Below are positions 42,520-54,361 of a stretch of DNA of 64,000 nt, piece after piece. The DNA is from Rhynchopus euleeides. Its lineage: Eukaryota > Euglenozoa > Diplonemea > Diplonemida > Diplonemidae. The stretch spans positions 574,727 to 638,726 of the forward strand of contig OY723248.1 in assembly GCA_963210315.1 (NCBI GenBank), written 5' to 3'. Under the pieces are notes generated by a model, which was not told where the DNA came from, searched no databases, and worked only from the letters and a program-made list of their open reading frames with translations. Positions within the stretch are counted from its first letter, which is position 1; each line of letters begins with the position of its first letter. The translations under genes were made by a program, and so were the position numbers.

Positions 42520-45500
42520 TTAAATGCCGCGTTGCATCGCAGGGACGTTCCACGATGGCTCGGCAGTTGCATCAATATCACCGCCTGCAAACTCGTTCCC
42601 TGAAGCCAGCCCGTAGCCTTCGCCTCCGATCGGCGCATCGCAATCGGGGCAGCGGCTGCCGGTCACAGCACCGCCACAATCGGCAATGACGTAGAGGTGG
42701 CCATTGGGGCATCTGAACCAGTGTCCTGCCCCAAGCTGCAAGGCACTGGCAGCCATCTTCAGGTCGGCGATTATCCTGTCTCTGTCCAGGACCTTTTCAT
42801 GTTCATGTACCCGGCGTTCCCAGTCGTCGATTGTTTCGGCGGTCATAACGCCTGTCAGCTGCCCCAGCTCTGTGACGTCTGCCCTGAACTCTGCAAGGCC
42901 TTCTATGTGCATGCCGTCGTGCACCAGGCTATTCTCTATCTTGAACATCCTGCCCCGCACCGACAGGGAGCGGACCTGCAAGGCTACGGATTTCACTGAC
43001 TCCTCAGTCAGGACCTTGGTGATGGCGTTGTCGCATATATTAAGCAGCTCGGTGCCATGGTCGCCGTATGCATGCACCCAGCGCTGTGCTCTGGTCCGGA
43101 ACTCAAACAACTCGACCTGTCGCTGGAGGGGCACGATCTCCTCAAACCTTGCCTGCTGCACACGCTGCTTCAGGTAGGTAAGCGCAATCCCCCCACGTTC
43201 GTCTAGGATATTAAGATCGGACAGCTTGGACTGCAGGTTGCAGCGCGTGTGCTTGAAGGTCTTCTCCTGATCCCGCACGCGCTCTCTCACTGCATTGACC
43301 GAGATCACCGAGCGGTTGACCTCCGCGCGGTAGCGTCCAGTTTCGTGGGGCAGGATGGGGCGCCTGCATGTAGGGCATAGGAGCCACTGCACCTTCTCCT
43401 TGCCCATCTCTGCCGTGACGTAGTGGTCGAAGGTAGGTATGTCGAAGATATGCTTGCACCCCAGCTGGATGTACTGCGCATTATCTTCAGGCTCGACAAG
43501 CATAATGTTGCTGTATAGCTCGCCCCCGATGCCGCACTCCGCACAGAACTCCGGGCAGGGGTCCCCGCACACCCCACGGCATGGGTGTCCGCACCTGAGC
43601 TTCTTGGGGCACGGCTCGTCGCACTTCTTGCGGGAGCAGACCTCCCAGCACTGTTTCGCGCATCGGTGATGTTTGCAGGACCATGTGCACGACATGGCAC
43701 ATCGCACACATTCCTCCCCACAAGACTTGGTACATTCGCTGTGATCGCAGCGCATCATACAAGGCTTTCTGCACGGGGGGCACATCTTGCTGCACATCGA
43801 GGAGCACACATGCCCGCACACGAGCACACGCTTGCATTCCATCCAACACTCGTGCAGAGGGATCCCATCGTCAGTCTTTGTGCACTTGCCGCAAGTCAGC
43901 CCGCAGACGTGGTCGCAGGCAAGTTTCTCTGGGCATGGCTTTGGGCAAACCATCTCATTAGCGGGCATGTGGCACGGCACATCCACAGTATGGCCGCAGG
44001 GAAGCATTTTCGGCACCGGGACCGAGCAGGCAGTGCATCGGGACCCGCATTTGTTCCGGCACGTGTGCCCGCAGGGCAAGACCTTCTTGCAGGGCTGGGA
44101 ACAGCTGATCTGGTCGCACGACCTCCCGCAGGGGGCTTTCTGCTGGTGCCCGCAGGAAAGCTGCTTCATCACTATCACCGAGCACTCCCCGCAGTCGTCC
44201 TCACAGCGCTTCATGCAGGGGTGCTCGCAGTAACGAGGGGGGATGCATGCCTCGCGCACACGCCCACACTTCTCTTCACACACCCGGTCCTCGTGATCGT
44301 AGTTATCGCTGTGGCACTTCCGTTTGCAGGGGTGCCCGCAATCCATCCGGACGTTGCAGATCCGGGAGCACCCCCCATATTCCGAGACGGTGACAAAGTC
44401 TTTGTATGTCTTGATCGGCGCCGTCAAGTTATGCCGCCTGCATTGGATCTTCAACTCAGGCCCCATGATCCTCCGCCCTTGCGCATCGCTGTACTGTGTG
44501 GCGTGGCGTGAGGGTTGAGGGTAGCACGTGTGGAGGAAGCGATACCCCACACCCCACCTCCCACCCCACCCCCAAAGTCAAAAACAAGTCACACAACAAT
44601 CCACCCACGATGAGTCAGACTCTCAGGAGGGGGCCCGATCTACGACCTTCGATCTACAACCAAACCACACGAATATCCTTGCCACCTCTGGGAGCACCAC
44701 CACTGACGGGGTTGAAGAGACATCACATGCATACCACACGCTGCCACTCCGCAGATGCGGTTTTCAAGTGATCCATATTGGCAAGCACGTACATGCCCCA
44801 CCGGGCCCGCGACAACGCTACGATGAGACGGTTCTCGCGCTTCAGAAACCCGTGCGTCGTCCCACCCGACCTCACCAGCGACAGGATCACAATGTCATTC
44901 TCTTCGCCTTGGAAGTTGTCGACGCACACCACCTTGATACGCCGCAGCCCTTGCAGGATGGCGCCCCTCTTATCCGCATTGTTCCACACGTTGCGCAGGT
45001 TCCGGATCTTCTCCGTCAGGTAGTGGAACTGACCCTTGTAGGCCACCAGGATGGTGATCTGCGACGCCTCGTACCCCTGGCGCAGCAGGTGGCCTGCAAG
45101 CCCAATCGCATAGAGCGCCTCGTACTCGTTGTGCGGGCTCGACCCATCATCGCGGCTCTCAGGGCAGTTGTGCGTGACGAACCACAGCGGGTGCTGCAGC
45201 CCCTTGATGAACTGCGGGTGGTTCCGCGTGCTGGCGTGCGATTCAATCTGCAGCGGGGCGTAGAAGGGGGAGGTCACCACGCAGATCTCCTCGCGCATCC
45301 GGCGCTGCGTCAGCAGCACTGAGGGCTTCATTCCGGAGAGGACGAGGCGTTCCATCAGAGACACGCAGAGGCCCTTGCGCTCCATCTCCAGCACGTTGAC
45401 CTTCGGCTGCAGCTGCTTGTGGTCGCCGATGAGGAGGATGTGCTTGGTGCGCGGGCTCAGCACGCTGAGGATGTGGGACTCCAGCACCTCCGCTGCCTCC

Positions 45501-48500
45501 TCCACCACGATGATTTCCGGCTGCAGGTGCTCCATCACCTGGGAGAACTTGGCACATCCGGTGGTAGTCGCGCCAATGACCCGGGCGGTGCGCATCAGGC
45601 GGCTCATCGCCTCGTTCTCCAAGCGGGTGGCGACCTTGCAGGCATCCTCGTAGAGGTTGCAGTTGTCGTAGAGGCTCTGCTTGGCATTGCGCCGCGCATG
45701 GCGTGTCCAGTAGTCGAAGTGGCGCCACCTCTCGTCTGGGGGCAGCTTGCCGTAGCCGTCTGATGGGAGGGAGGGCAGCTCATCGTCGGCATCGCCACCG
45801 ACACGTGCCACGTTGACGTCTTCGTCAGCGGCGTCGGCCTCGTGTTGGGGCGCCTGTCCCTTGAGGGACACCCCCTCCAGCCACGCATCCAGCGGGTTCT
45901 GCAAAGCGGACTGTGTCTCCGCAAGCTGCTGGCGGTGTTCATGCAGGCTGCACTGGAGCTCGGTGTGGCGTTCGGAGATCTTGGGGTGGTTTGGGATCTC
46001 GTCTGTGATCTTTTCGATGTCCTCGTGGAGCTGCCGGATGATGGCATGGTACTCCTCGCGTCGCCTGCTGATGAACTCGGAGAAGGAGTTGGGGATTTCG
46101 CCCTGCGACGCCTGCATCAAGAGGGTGCGGTCGAACTGTTTCCTATCACGGTCGACATCGTTGCGGAGGCTCCGCCGCCTGTGCTTTGCAGCACGGAGGT
46201 CTCGCTCGGTGCTGAGCTGGTTCAGCACCTTCATGGCGTTGCGCTTCTTAATGCTTTCGACACGCGAGGAACCGCCGAGGCGCAACACACGGTCCTCGTG
46301 CACAGGGCGGACCGGGCTTTCATAATCATCCGGGCAGCTCCCGATGAGGTCCACAAGCACGCTGTCCAGCGCGTGGTTCGTCTGGCATAGCACCAATATC
46401 GGTTTTGTATCCTCCGGGTGAAGCTCTTCTGCCTCGTCGTCATAATCATCATAGTCAAAGCCCGGCAACGGGCGAGCCGGTGGCATTGCCCAGATCACCT
46501 TATCCTCCTCCTCCTGAACGCTGGTCTTGTCCCGGTTCAGCCCATACAGCGTGTCCAGTAGAACCCTCACGATACGTGTGCCCACAAACGACTTCCCGGT
46601 GCCCGGCGGGCCCTGGATGATGGCAACCTTCTGTGTCAGCGCATCCTTCGCACATTTAAACTGCGACGCATCGAGAATCTTCTTCAGATGCGCTGGGAAC
46701 TCAACCCGCTTCGAGGGGTCGAGCGTGTCGTATTTCCAATACACCGGGTCGTCTGCAGGGTACTTGACCGGATCATCCACGAGCATCGCGTTGATGACAA
46801 TATCCTTCCCAACCAGGGTGTCGGGCGGCTCGATGTTCTGCAGGGCCTCGGGCTTTGCTGTGAGAATGTCGTGAAAGGGGAGAGTGGCGATGTCCTTCCC
46901 GTGGATCACGCGCAGCACATGCGAGTACGCTTCGTAGAACACCCGAGACTCTATCATGTTGAAGCGGTCCCCGATCATCCCCGACACTGAGTCGTAGCGG
47001 GGGTTCTCCTGCATGATCATCTCGTAGAGCCCACGGAACTTCACGTTGAACACCACCTCGGCCTCCTTCACGTCGGGCATGCCAATCACGATCCCCCACA
47101 GGAGACTCCCCTTCTCAAACTTCTTGTCCGACAGGCAGATGAGGGAGCCCGTCTTCAGGCGATCCCTGGGAAACCGCCGATGTGTCTTCCGCGGGATGGA
47201 TATTGAGTGCACGACGCCGTCGAAGCAGGTCCCGATGCCGGTGACCCAGACCTCCTGGTCGAACCAGATGTCCTGGACCCGGGATTTCCCCAGCGAGCTG
47301 ATCCCTTTGCGCAGCGGCAGCAGGAAGTCCTCCCTGAGCAGATGGAACTGGGTGTTGAACTGCCACTCCAGCGAGGGGAGCGGCCCATCCACAATCGCAT
47401 CGTGGACGAAGGGCGGTTCGTCAAACACGTCGTCAAACAGATCGAGGCTGCAGTCCTTGTAGGTGATCTCCGCCTTCCCCGCAGCGGGACCCCTGCCGCC
47501 AGCCCCAGGATCGTGCTGCACGCGCTGCCGGTGCTCCACCTCGATCGCGCTCAACAGTGCCACGATCTCCTTGGCGCACTCCTCCTCGGGGGTGCCAGCA
47601 GGGCTCTCCCAAGCCCCGTCGACCCCATCAGCCTTATCCATCCCCGCCACGCTCTGCAGGATGTCTTGGTAGTAGGTGCGGTACTTCATCACAGTGGTGT
47701 ACATCACGTTCGCTGCCTCCCTTTTCGCGCGGAAATGCCCGACCTCGGAAGCGGCGACGCACACCCGCAGCAGAAGCAGGTAGTGACTGAGGCCTCCAGG
47801 CACCTTCGCCACGCTTGTCTCGATGTGGCGCACCATGGGTGGCGTGTGGAGCACAGCAAGGCATCGGGTCCGCTTGAGTGGGCTGTCCTCTGTGCCATGC
47901 GCCTTCATGCATTGGAGATACACATCGCAGACCGCGTTGTTGATCATCTCCGTGTTGTCGGACAGGCTTGCGAGTGTGGACACATTCTGGAGGTGGCGTA
48001 CGAGGAAGTCAAACGACATACTCGCCTCTGCGGGGCAGTCTTGCATGAGCCAGCATATCGCCGTCTTCACTGCGACCTGGCGCCCCTCATGGACCTGCCT
48101 GCCGGCAAACCCACGGGAGCGGTTCATCCCGCTGTAATCCAACGGCTGGTCGAAGCCGCCCGGATTTTCCGGACCCTTCCCTCCCTTGCCGCCTTTATCC
48201 CCCTTCCCCTTGTCACCTTTGTCGCCCTTGCCATCGCCCTTGCCACCCTTGTCATTTTTGCCGAAGCCGAAGGCCACAGCTTTGCCGCCACCGCCTGGCT
48301 GCGCCCCCACTGCCTCATGCTGCTGCGGCTGCACCTGGTTGTAGTTGTACGGCCCTGCCTTCCCGCCGTAGCCCCCGCCACCCTTCGCCCCCTTGTACTC
48401 CACTTGGGGCGCTGCCTGCCCGGGCTTCCCTCCGATCCAATTGGGGTTCGCAGGGCCGCCGTGGTAGTTCTGGGGGCCACCGCCACCGCCCCCCTTCCTG

Positions 48501-49321
48501 CCGGCATCCACAACCCAGGGGTGGGGGCCAGCCGGGTTGCCGTGCAGGCCTGGAGCCTCGTGCAGGTCGTTGGGGTTCCTCGGGAGATGCAGTGATGAAG
48601 CCGCAGACGCTGTTTCGACATCATCCAGGTTTGCGACGTCGCTGCTGCCCCCTGTCGGCTTCGCCTTCGCCACTGGGAAGAAGTCCGGTGGATCCTCGGC
48701 CTCCTGCCTCTCTGCCGGCACCTCAAGGGATGCAAGGCCTGGCTGCGCCACCATCTGCGGCGCTGCGGCGATTGGGGGGTGCGCGGGCGCTGCGGCGGGG
48801 CGATCGTGGGGGAAGTCCCAGTGGCCAGGCCTCTCGCCTTTCTTCCCCCCCTTTCCAGATGAAGCTTTGCCGGTGGAGCCCTTCCCATACGACACGTTTC
48901 CCTCGTAGAAGCCGGAAGCGCCTGTGGTGCTGCCGGGTGGCTTGCCTCCCTTCCATGGAGCCTGCATCCCGACACCCGTGCCGGGTTCGTTTATAGCAAA
49001 TTGGGAGAAACTCCAGCAGTCCTTGCCCCCCTTCCCGCCCTTTGCATGCTGCTGCGTGTAGGGGGGTGCCTGTCCCTTGTTGCCCTTCCCTTTACCCCAC
49101 GTCGCGCCCTTCCCTGCGCCGGCGCCGGTGCCGGTTTCATCGACGGCGAATTGGGACCACCCACCCTCGCCGCGGCCCTCCTTCCCATCCTTCCCGTGAT
49201 GATGTGTGTAGCCGGGGGGGTTGCCCTTGTCACCCAGACCCACACCCCACCCTTGCTGCTGCTGGTGCTGGTGCTGGGCACCGCCGTACCCGGTGTGGGG
49301 GTCGCCCCAGCCACCGGACAT
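42520..49321 (-). CDS. ZNFX1: ZNFX1-like SF1 helicase with NFX1 and RZ zinc fingers, two exons
   Basis: The CDS is complement(join(42520..44493,44735..49321)), 2,186 aa. The N-terminal 400 residues are Gly/Lys/Gln-rich with repeats of WSQFAVDETGTG type. An SF1 UPF1-like helicase follows: Walker A GPPGTGKS near 905, VVEEAAEVLE near 1270, GDHKQLQP near 1300, and VALSRARWGMY near 1500. After AEWQRV a 241-bp intron (GTATGC to CCACACAG, phase 0) leads to exon 2. That exon starts YSDAQGRRIMGPELKIQC, restores the spacing known in ZNFX1, and carries many NFX1-type fingers (CGHPCKRKCH and similar). It ends with an RZ-type finger (WFRCPNGHLYVIADCGG, CPDCDAPIGGEGY). Animal ZNFX1 acts in small-RNA inheritance and dsRNA sensing at granules or mitochondria. 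The domain order is diagnostic; the function here is inferred. Confidence 0.93.
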
Positions 49322-50131
49322 GGTGGTGTGTGTTGCGGCACCCCGCCCACCCCGCCCCTGTGGCCCGGTGGGGGTGTGGTGCCCTGGCGAGTGGTGTTTG
49401 CGTGTGGATTTGCCGTGCCAGAATCGTGGTCATTTCGCTGCATCGTAGGCGCCCTGCGCAGCAACTGTGTGGGAGCAGGTCAGATCGGATATTCCTCAGA
49501 GTCATCCCAGAAAGAAACGAGGAACCCCCCTCGCCCGTAGTTTGACGTGCGGGAGACAAGCGTGTCGCAAAACATGGGGAGGTATTGAAATAGAAGTAGA
49601 AGTAAGCACAAGGATGATCTCCCTTCACTCGTTGGCAAAACATGGGGGGGGGGGGGGGGGCGGGGGCGATGCATGTCGATAGATGTCTTGTTAGATCTCG
49701 CTCGTTGGGGACGCAACTCCCAGGTTCTTCTCGATGAATCATCCGGCGTTCAGCCAGTTAAGATAGAGATGCTGCTTGTGTGAAGGGCAGCCCACCCACG
49801 TACCGACGCGGGAAGAAACGGCACCACACACAGAGCAGGATGCCTGGCCCGAACGGGTAAGAAAAATGCGCCGGGTATTGCATCGAGTTTACAAAAGTGG
49901 TGCGATATTGCCGCAGAACAAGCAGCAGGGGATGATGGTTTCTTTTGACGGTGGGTTCGGGGACAAGGCAAAATGTGGGTGTGGAGAGAGGAAGCAGGAA
50001 GGCGTCAAGTCGACATAATCGTGTGCAACTGCCGAGGTCGAATCAGTTCAGTGACACACGAAGAGATATTTCAACTCGATTCATCATGCCGATGAAAGAA
50101 AGACACGTCACGGCCTTTCACGACACAGGAA
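49322..50131. other. Intergenic upstream of the ZNFX1-like gene
   Basis: No gene seen. The leader just before the ATG is A/C-rich (CAACACACACCACC). The motif AATAGAAGTAGAAGTAAGCA followed by a G-run lies at 49587-49650 and is shared with the FAB1 5' flank. Confidence 0.5.
49587..49650. repeat. Shared motif next to a G-run (ZNFX1 5' flank)
   Basis: TGAAATAGAAGTAGAAGTAA, then GATGATCTCCCTTCACTCGTT and a G-run. Matches 35908-35990 and 40651-40720. Confidence 0.6.
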
Positions 50132-52360
50132 CTACAGTCCTGCCAGGTCCCACAGCAGCAGCGTGCCGTCCAGACTAACAGTCGCCACACGTGTCCCGTC
50201 GGGGGAGAAGTTCAGGCGGTGAACAGCGCCTTTGTGCCCGGACAGCTGTGCCACCAACAGCCCCGTGTGTGCATCCCAAACAGACACAGTGCCCCAGCCA
50301 GCAGCAGCGATGAGGCGTCCATCGGGTGAGTGCCGCACATCGAACAGGTGCCCCGACGCATGCTGCAGGCGCAGGCGCTCGGATCCGTCGGCACCTGCCG
50401 CCCACGGTCCAACATGAACAACCCCATGCTCCGAGGCTTGCGCAAGTTCGTGCCCATCTGGAGAGAAGGAGAGTGCGACGACACGTGCCCAGGAGGAGGC
50501 AACCAGGGCCTTCTCCTGCCCGCTGTATGCGGAGAGCACACGCACGGTGTTGTAGTCAAAGTCCCCAGTCTCCACGGTGGCGAGGTGCGCACCGTCCGGC
50601 GTAAAGGCGGCATCGCGTGTGTAGCGTGCAATGACCAGATGCGGGGGCCCACCAGACACAGCGTCGTGCAGCCGCATCACGGCCTCGGGGCGCCCTGCAG
50701 CAACAACGACCCGCCCGTCAGGGGAGAAGAGCACACGGCGCACTCCGGGACCGCCCGAGAGACTTCCCTCCACCTGCAGCAGCGCTGCCCCACTCGTGGA
50801 GTTGCACACAACAACGCGTCCACCGCCACCGCCGACAGCGACACGTGCTCCGTCGGGGGAGAAGGCCACGTCGTATGCAGGAAAGTCTGCACATCCCAGC
50901 ACACGTTCAGAGTTGCCATTCACAGCACTGAAGACGCGCACAACACCGTCACTGCCGGCAACCACCACTTCACGTGAGTCTGGAGAGTAGGCAACGCTGA
51001 GGGGCTCAGCACGGAGCAGCACACGCAGCAGACAGCGACGGGAGGCGGACACATCGCAAGCACCTGCAGCTGCATCAGCGGGACAGCTTGCAGGGCCAGA
51101 GGGGGCGTCCGAGGCAGCTGGCTCGGGAGTAGATGGGTGGGTGGTCTGAGGCACAAGGGTGGGTGCAGGCGTGGGTGCGGCTGTTGCAGGAGGCGCTGTC
51201 GGGACCGCAGTCGGAGGTGCAGGTGACGGTGCAGCCGTCGGAGGGAAGGGCGTGGGTGGGGCCGCAGTCAGGGGTGCAGGTGTAGGCACAAGTGTCGTAA
51301 GCGGAACAAGTGTTGGAGGCACAGCCGTGTTTGGGATGCTGTCCCACAGCAGGACAGTGCCACTCGAGTACCCACCGGACACGATGAAGTCTCCCGACGG
51401 GGCCCAGCTCACACCGAGGGACTGCTCGGAGTCCGTCGTGTACTCGTACAGCAGGGCCCCGGTCCGCACGCTGTAGAAGGCAAGCTTGGAGGAGCCACAC
51501 GCGAGCACCACCACCTCCGAGTTCGGGGAGAAGGCAGCAGCAAACACCTCCGCGTCTGGCTTCAGGAAGCGCAGGGCGGTGTAGTTGCTGTCCCTCGCGT
51601 CGTAGATCACAGCAAACTTGTGGAGTTGCGACGCAGTCACAAAATGCGCACCGTCTGGTGACACAGCCACGCCGTACACATTGTATCGGTGCTCCAGCTT
51701 TGTCGCAAGCACTGCCCCTGATACCGCGTCCCACACAACTACATCGTCGTCAACGTCGCCGCTGCTGATGATCCTGGTCCCATCAGGGGTGTACTGCAGG
51801 GCCTCAATCACGGACGACGAGCTGTGCCCCCCCGACAGCGTCAGCAACACCGCCCCGTCTGCGGGATCACGCACGTATACCTCCCCATTGGTGTGCCCGG
51901 TCGCGACACGTCCCCCATCCGGCGAGTATGCAACGCTACGGGCATTCCCTTCGGTTGTCTTGCACCACACCTCATCACCGGTTGCAAGGCTGACCATGCA
52001 CGCACCCTGTGTGTATGCTGCGGCCGCAACGAACGCACCGTCGGGCGAGACACGCGCATCGTGCACCTTGCTGTAAGATGGGGTTGGGGCAACTACAGAC
52101 CCGCTGGCAACGTAGAAGACCTTCAGCCCGGGGGTCGCCTGCATCCCAACCGCGACCATCGTCCCGTCCACAGACAACACGGAGGACCACAGGTCATTGG
52201 TACCCAGCCCCGACGCCAGCAGCTGCCTGCACTGCGGGCCAGCGCTGCTGGGACACGGCGTCGGCGGTACCGGTGTTGCAGTCACACTTCCCAGCATGTG
52301 AATTGATACCACCCCCATGAGCGTTGCCATTCTGCATCTCGAATTTCCCACGCGATCCAT
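50132..52360 (-). CDS. Secreted protein with two seven-repeat WD40-type propellers
   Basis: 742 aa, intronless. The start at 52360 gives MDRVGNSRCR plus a hydrophobic stretch (MATLMGVVSIHMLGSVTA), a plausible signal peptide; an open frame extends further upstream but is poor. Fourteen repeats with the SPDG-type turn can be counted: seven before and seven after a Pro/Thr/Ala-rich linker (VPTPAPLTAAPPTPFPPTAA and so on). This corresponds to two complete beta-propellers on a flexible, probably extracellular stalk. There is no C-terminal membrane helix; the protein ends LLLWDLAGL. WD40 propellers are protein-interaction platforms, and secreted ones are unusual. The partner is unknown. Confidence 0.85.
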   Translation of the reverse strand: MDRVGNSRCRMATLMGVVSIHMLGSVTATPVPPTPCPSSAGPQCRQLLASGLGTNDLWSSVLSVDGTMVAVGMQATPGLKVFYVASGSVVAPTPSYSKVHDARVSPDGAFVAAAAYTQGACMVSLATGDEVWCKTTEGNARSVAYSPDGGRVATGHTNGEVYVRDPADGAVLLTLSGGHSSSSVIEALQYTPDGTRIISSGDVDDDVVVWDAVSGAVLATKLEHRYNVYGVAVSPDGAHFVTASQLHKFAVIYDARDSNYTALRFLKPDAEVFAAAFSPNSEVVVLACGSSKLAFYSVRTGALLYEYTTDSEQSLGVSWAPSGDFIVSGGYSSGTVLLWDSIPNTAVPPTLVPLTTLVPTPAPLTAAPPTPFPPTAAPSPAPPTAVPTAPPATAAPTPAPTLVPQTTHPSTPEPAASDAPSGPASCPADAAAGACDVSASRRCLLRVLLRAEPLSVAYSPDSREVVVAGSDGVVRVFSAVNGNSERVLGCADFPAYDVAFSPDGARVAVGGGGGRVVVCNSTSGAALLQVEGSLSGGPGVRRVLFSPDGRVVVAAGRPEAVMRLHDAVSGGPPHLVIARYTRDAAFTPDGAHLATVETGDFDYNTVRVLSAYSGQEKALVASSWARVVALSFSPDGHELAQASEHGVVHVGPWAAGADGSERLRLQHASGHLFDVRHSPDGRLIAAAGWGTVSVWDAHTGLLVAQLSGHKGAVHRLNFSPDGTRVATVSLDGTLLLWDLAGL

Positions 52361-53164
52361 GACACGATTCTCCTGTTGGCAATGTGTGGTGGCACACGAC
52401 CCGGTGGCATGCTGACTCACGAGTCCAGGCAGGAGTCGTGCCTCTGTGCAATACTTTGAGGGTTTTGGCGGAGGGGCGAGCACGGCACTCGTTCCTCGTG
52501 TGGGCGACGCCACACCGGCGCTCCCCATGCTGTATCAAGAAGACACGCCCGCGTGAGGCCCACACACATTTCACGCAGAACGTGAGTTGCCTTACTAATG
52601 CGGGGACAAACCGACACAGTTTGACACAGAGTGAAGACCACCATCTATCGAACACTTGACAGCAGTCTGGCGGGCGGGAGACCACCGTGTGAGGTGCAAG
52701 GCAAGGGGGTGGGGACTTGGAGGGCGAGGGGGCGGTGGGACGACTAAACTTGGCATCGGGGGGACTCACACTGAGCCAAACTGTACCAGCTTGGGGCTTG
52801 TTAATTCTCCAGAGACTAGCATGCTTGCTTCTCCATGAAAGGAGGGGGGGGTGGGGGAGGCGCGGGCGAGCGGGGCAGCCGTGGAGCCCTGGAGTAAGAA
52901 AGGGTGTGAGGGGAGCTGAAACCGGGTGCTGCGCGGGTGCACTCCTGAACAACGGCCAGGGGTGTGTGAGAATGCAGACCAGAAAAGCGTGCAAAATATG
53001 CCCGCTTCTCCCCCACGCGTGGGGTGGGGAGGGAGAGGTGTGCGTGGGGGGGCCGAATGATTCTGGGGCAAGCCTCGTCGGACAGCTCGGGCGACACAAA
53101 CCCTGGGCTCCACAAAGGGGAACCCAACACAAGGCTCTCACTGTATTCTACAAAGATGCCCGAA
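52361..53164. other. Intergenic, no supported gene
   Basis: G-rich and T-poor sequence without a credible frame. A fragment ACACAGTTTGACACAGAGTG near 52615 resembles the interior of the short inverted repeats. Confidence 0.4.
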
Positions 53165-53385
53165 GAAATCGTACTCCTGTCGCTTTATTATAGACACCCT
53201 GTCCAGCAACTGTGGGAGAACAGTTCCGGACTACTTTTTGTTGAGCGCACACTTGCTGTCTCAAGGCTGTGTAGAGGCCCTGTGAAGTGGCATGAGGTGC
53301 TAATCCAAAGCTTCAGTCGTACGATTTCCTTCGTTTCTTCGCGACTTCGCTACGCTTCGTCGCTCGTAACTAGTAAAAAAAATGC
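53165..53385 (+). repeat. Interspersed repeat, copy 2
   Basis: Matches 20837-21050 from AAATCGTACTCC through TTATTATAGACACCCTGTCC to GCTCGTAACTAGTAAAAAA. Confidence 0.75.
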
Positions 53386-53646
53386 GCTGTACTGTAACCC
53401 TGACTGAAACACCACCCTGCCTGTTGATTCACTCACTCACTGCAGGGAAGCATGAAGGGTGGGGGGTGGCTTGACCTAGAAGTTGTCTTGTTGCCCGCTT
53501 CCAGCAGGGAATGATCAGACAAGCAATCGCCACCAAAGTGTGGCTGCGCCCGTGGGTGCCTGGTAACACCATCGGTAGAACTGGGGCCCTGCAAAGGCGT
53601 TCGCAATTCTAGATACTCTGGGCACGCACGCACACGTTTTTTTTTA

Positions 53647-54361
53647 CCGTCACTCAAGTTTTGTTGGTGGGGTAATATATTGGTGGGGTAAATATGTTGG
53701 TGGGGTACTAATTTGGTGGATTTGGGGCTCTGAAAAAAGTTGGTGGGTTATTACCCCACCAACATAATTACCCCTGGGGCGCATTGTACTTGGCGATTTT
53801 TTCTGGCACCTGGGATTTGGAGCCCCCTGCCCACCCACCCCGACTGCGCGTACGCATGTGCGTACGCCGTCCGCACTTTCTGAAACCGCGCTGCGTACGC
53901 GTACGCAGAAATTGCGTACGGCTGGTATTCCAGGTCTCTCAGCACACAGTAGGCCACCCAGTAGGCTGAGCCCTGGCCTTTGCTCTTGCCTTTCACAGAC
54001 GGTTCCTTCGCGCACAAGTGCAAAAGGTACGATTACCTACTCGAAGGCTCGAAGGCTGCTGAGGTTGACGACCGATTTGGTGTGCGGACATGGCCGTCTC
54101 TTGTACTACATAGACTGCCGTTTGCAGGCGCCGCACGCCCACGCGTACGCCGTATGCATTTTCTGGAAAACGTAGCCATCAGCCGGGCCCCTTAGGCGTT
54201 CGCCACGAAAACGGTAGTCAGCGATGCGCATTGGGGTAATAAATTGGTGGGGTAGATTTGTTGGTGGGGTAAATATGTTGGTGGGGTACTAATTTGGTGG
54301 ATTTGGGGGTTCTGGAAGAAGTTGGTGGGTTATTACCCCACCAACATTACTTGAGTGACGG
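53647..54361. mobile_element. TA-flanked inverted-repeat element, 715 bp
   Basis: Terminal inverted repeats CCGTCACTCAAGT (13 bp) with TA on both sides (53645-53646, 54362-54363). Subterminal blocks of about 110 bp made of TTGGTGGGGTAA words are repeated in direct orientation at both ends, each containing the hairpin GTTGGTGGGTTATTACCCCA. No transposase; non-autonomous. Confidence 0.88.

Noticed and set aside
52194..53141. 315-codon minus-strand frame upstream of the WD40 gene
   Set aside because: Overlaps the real gene start in another frame, Pro/Ser-rich, no recognisable domain.
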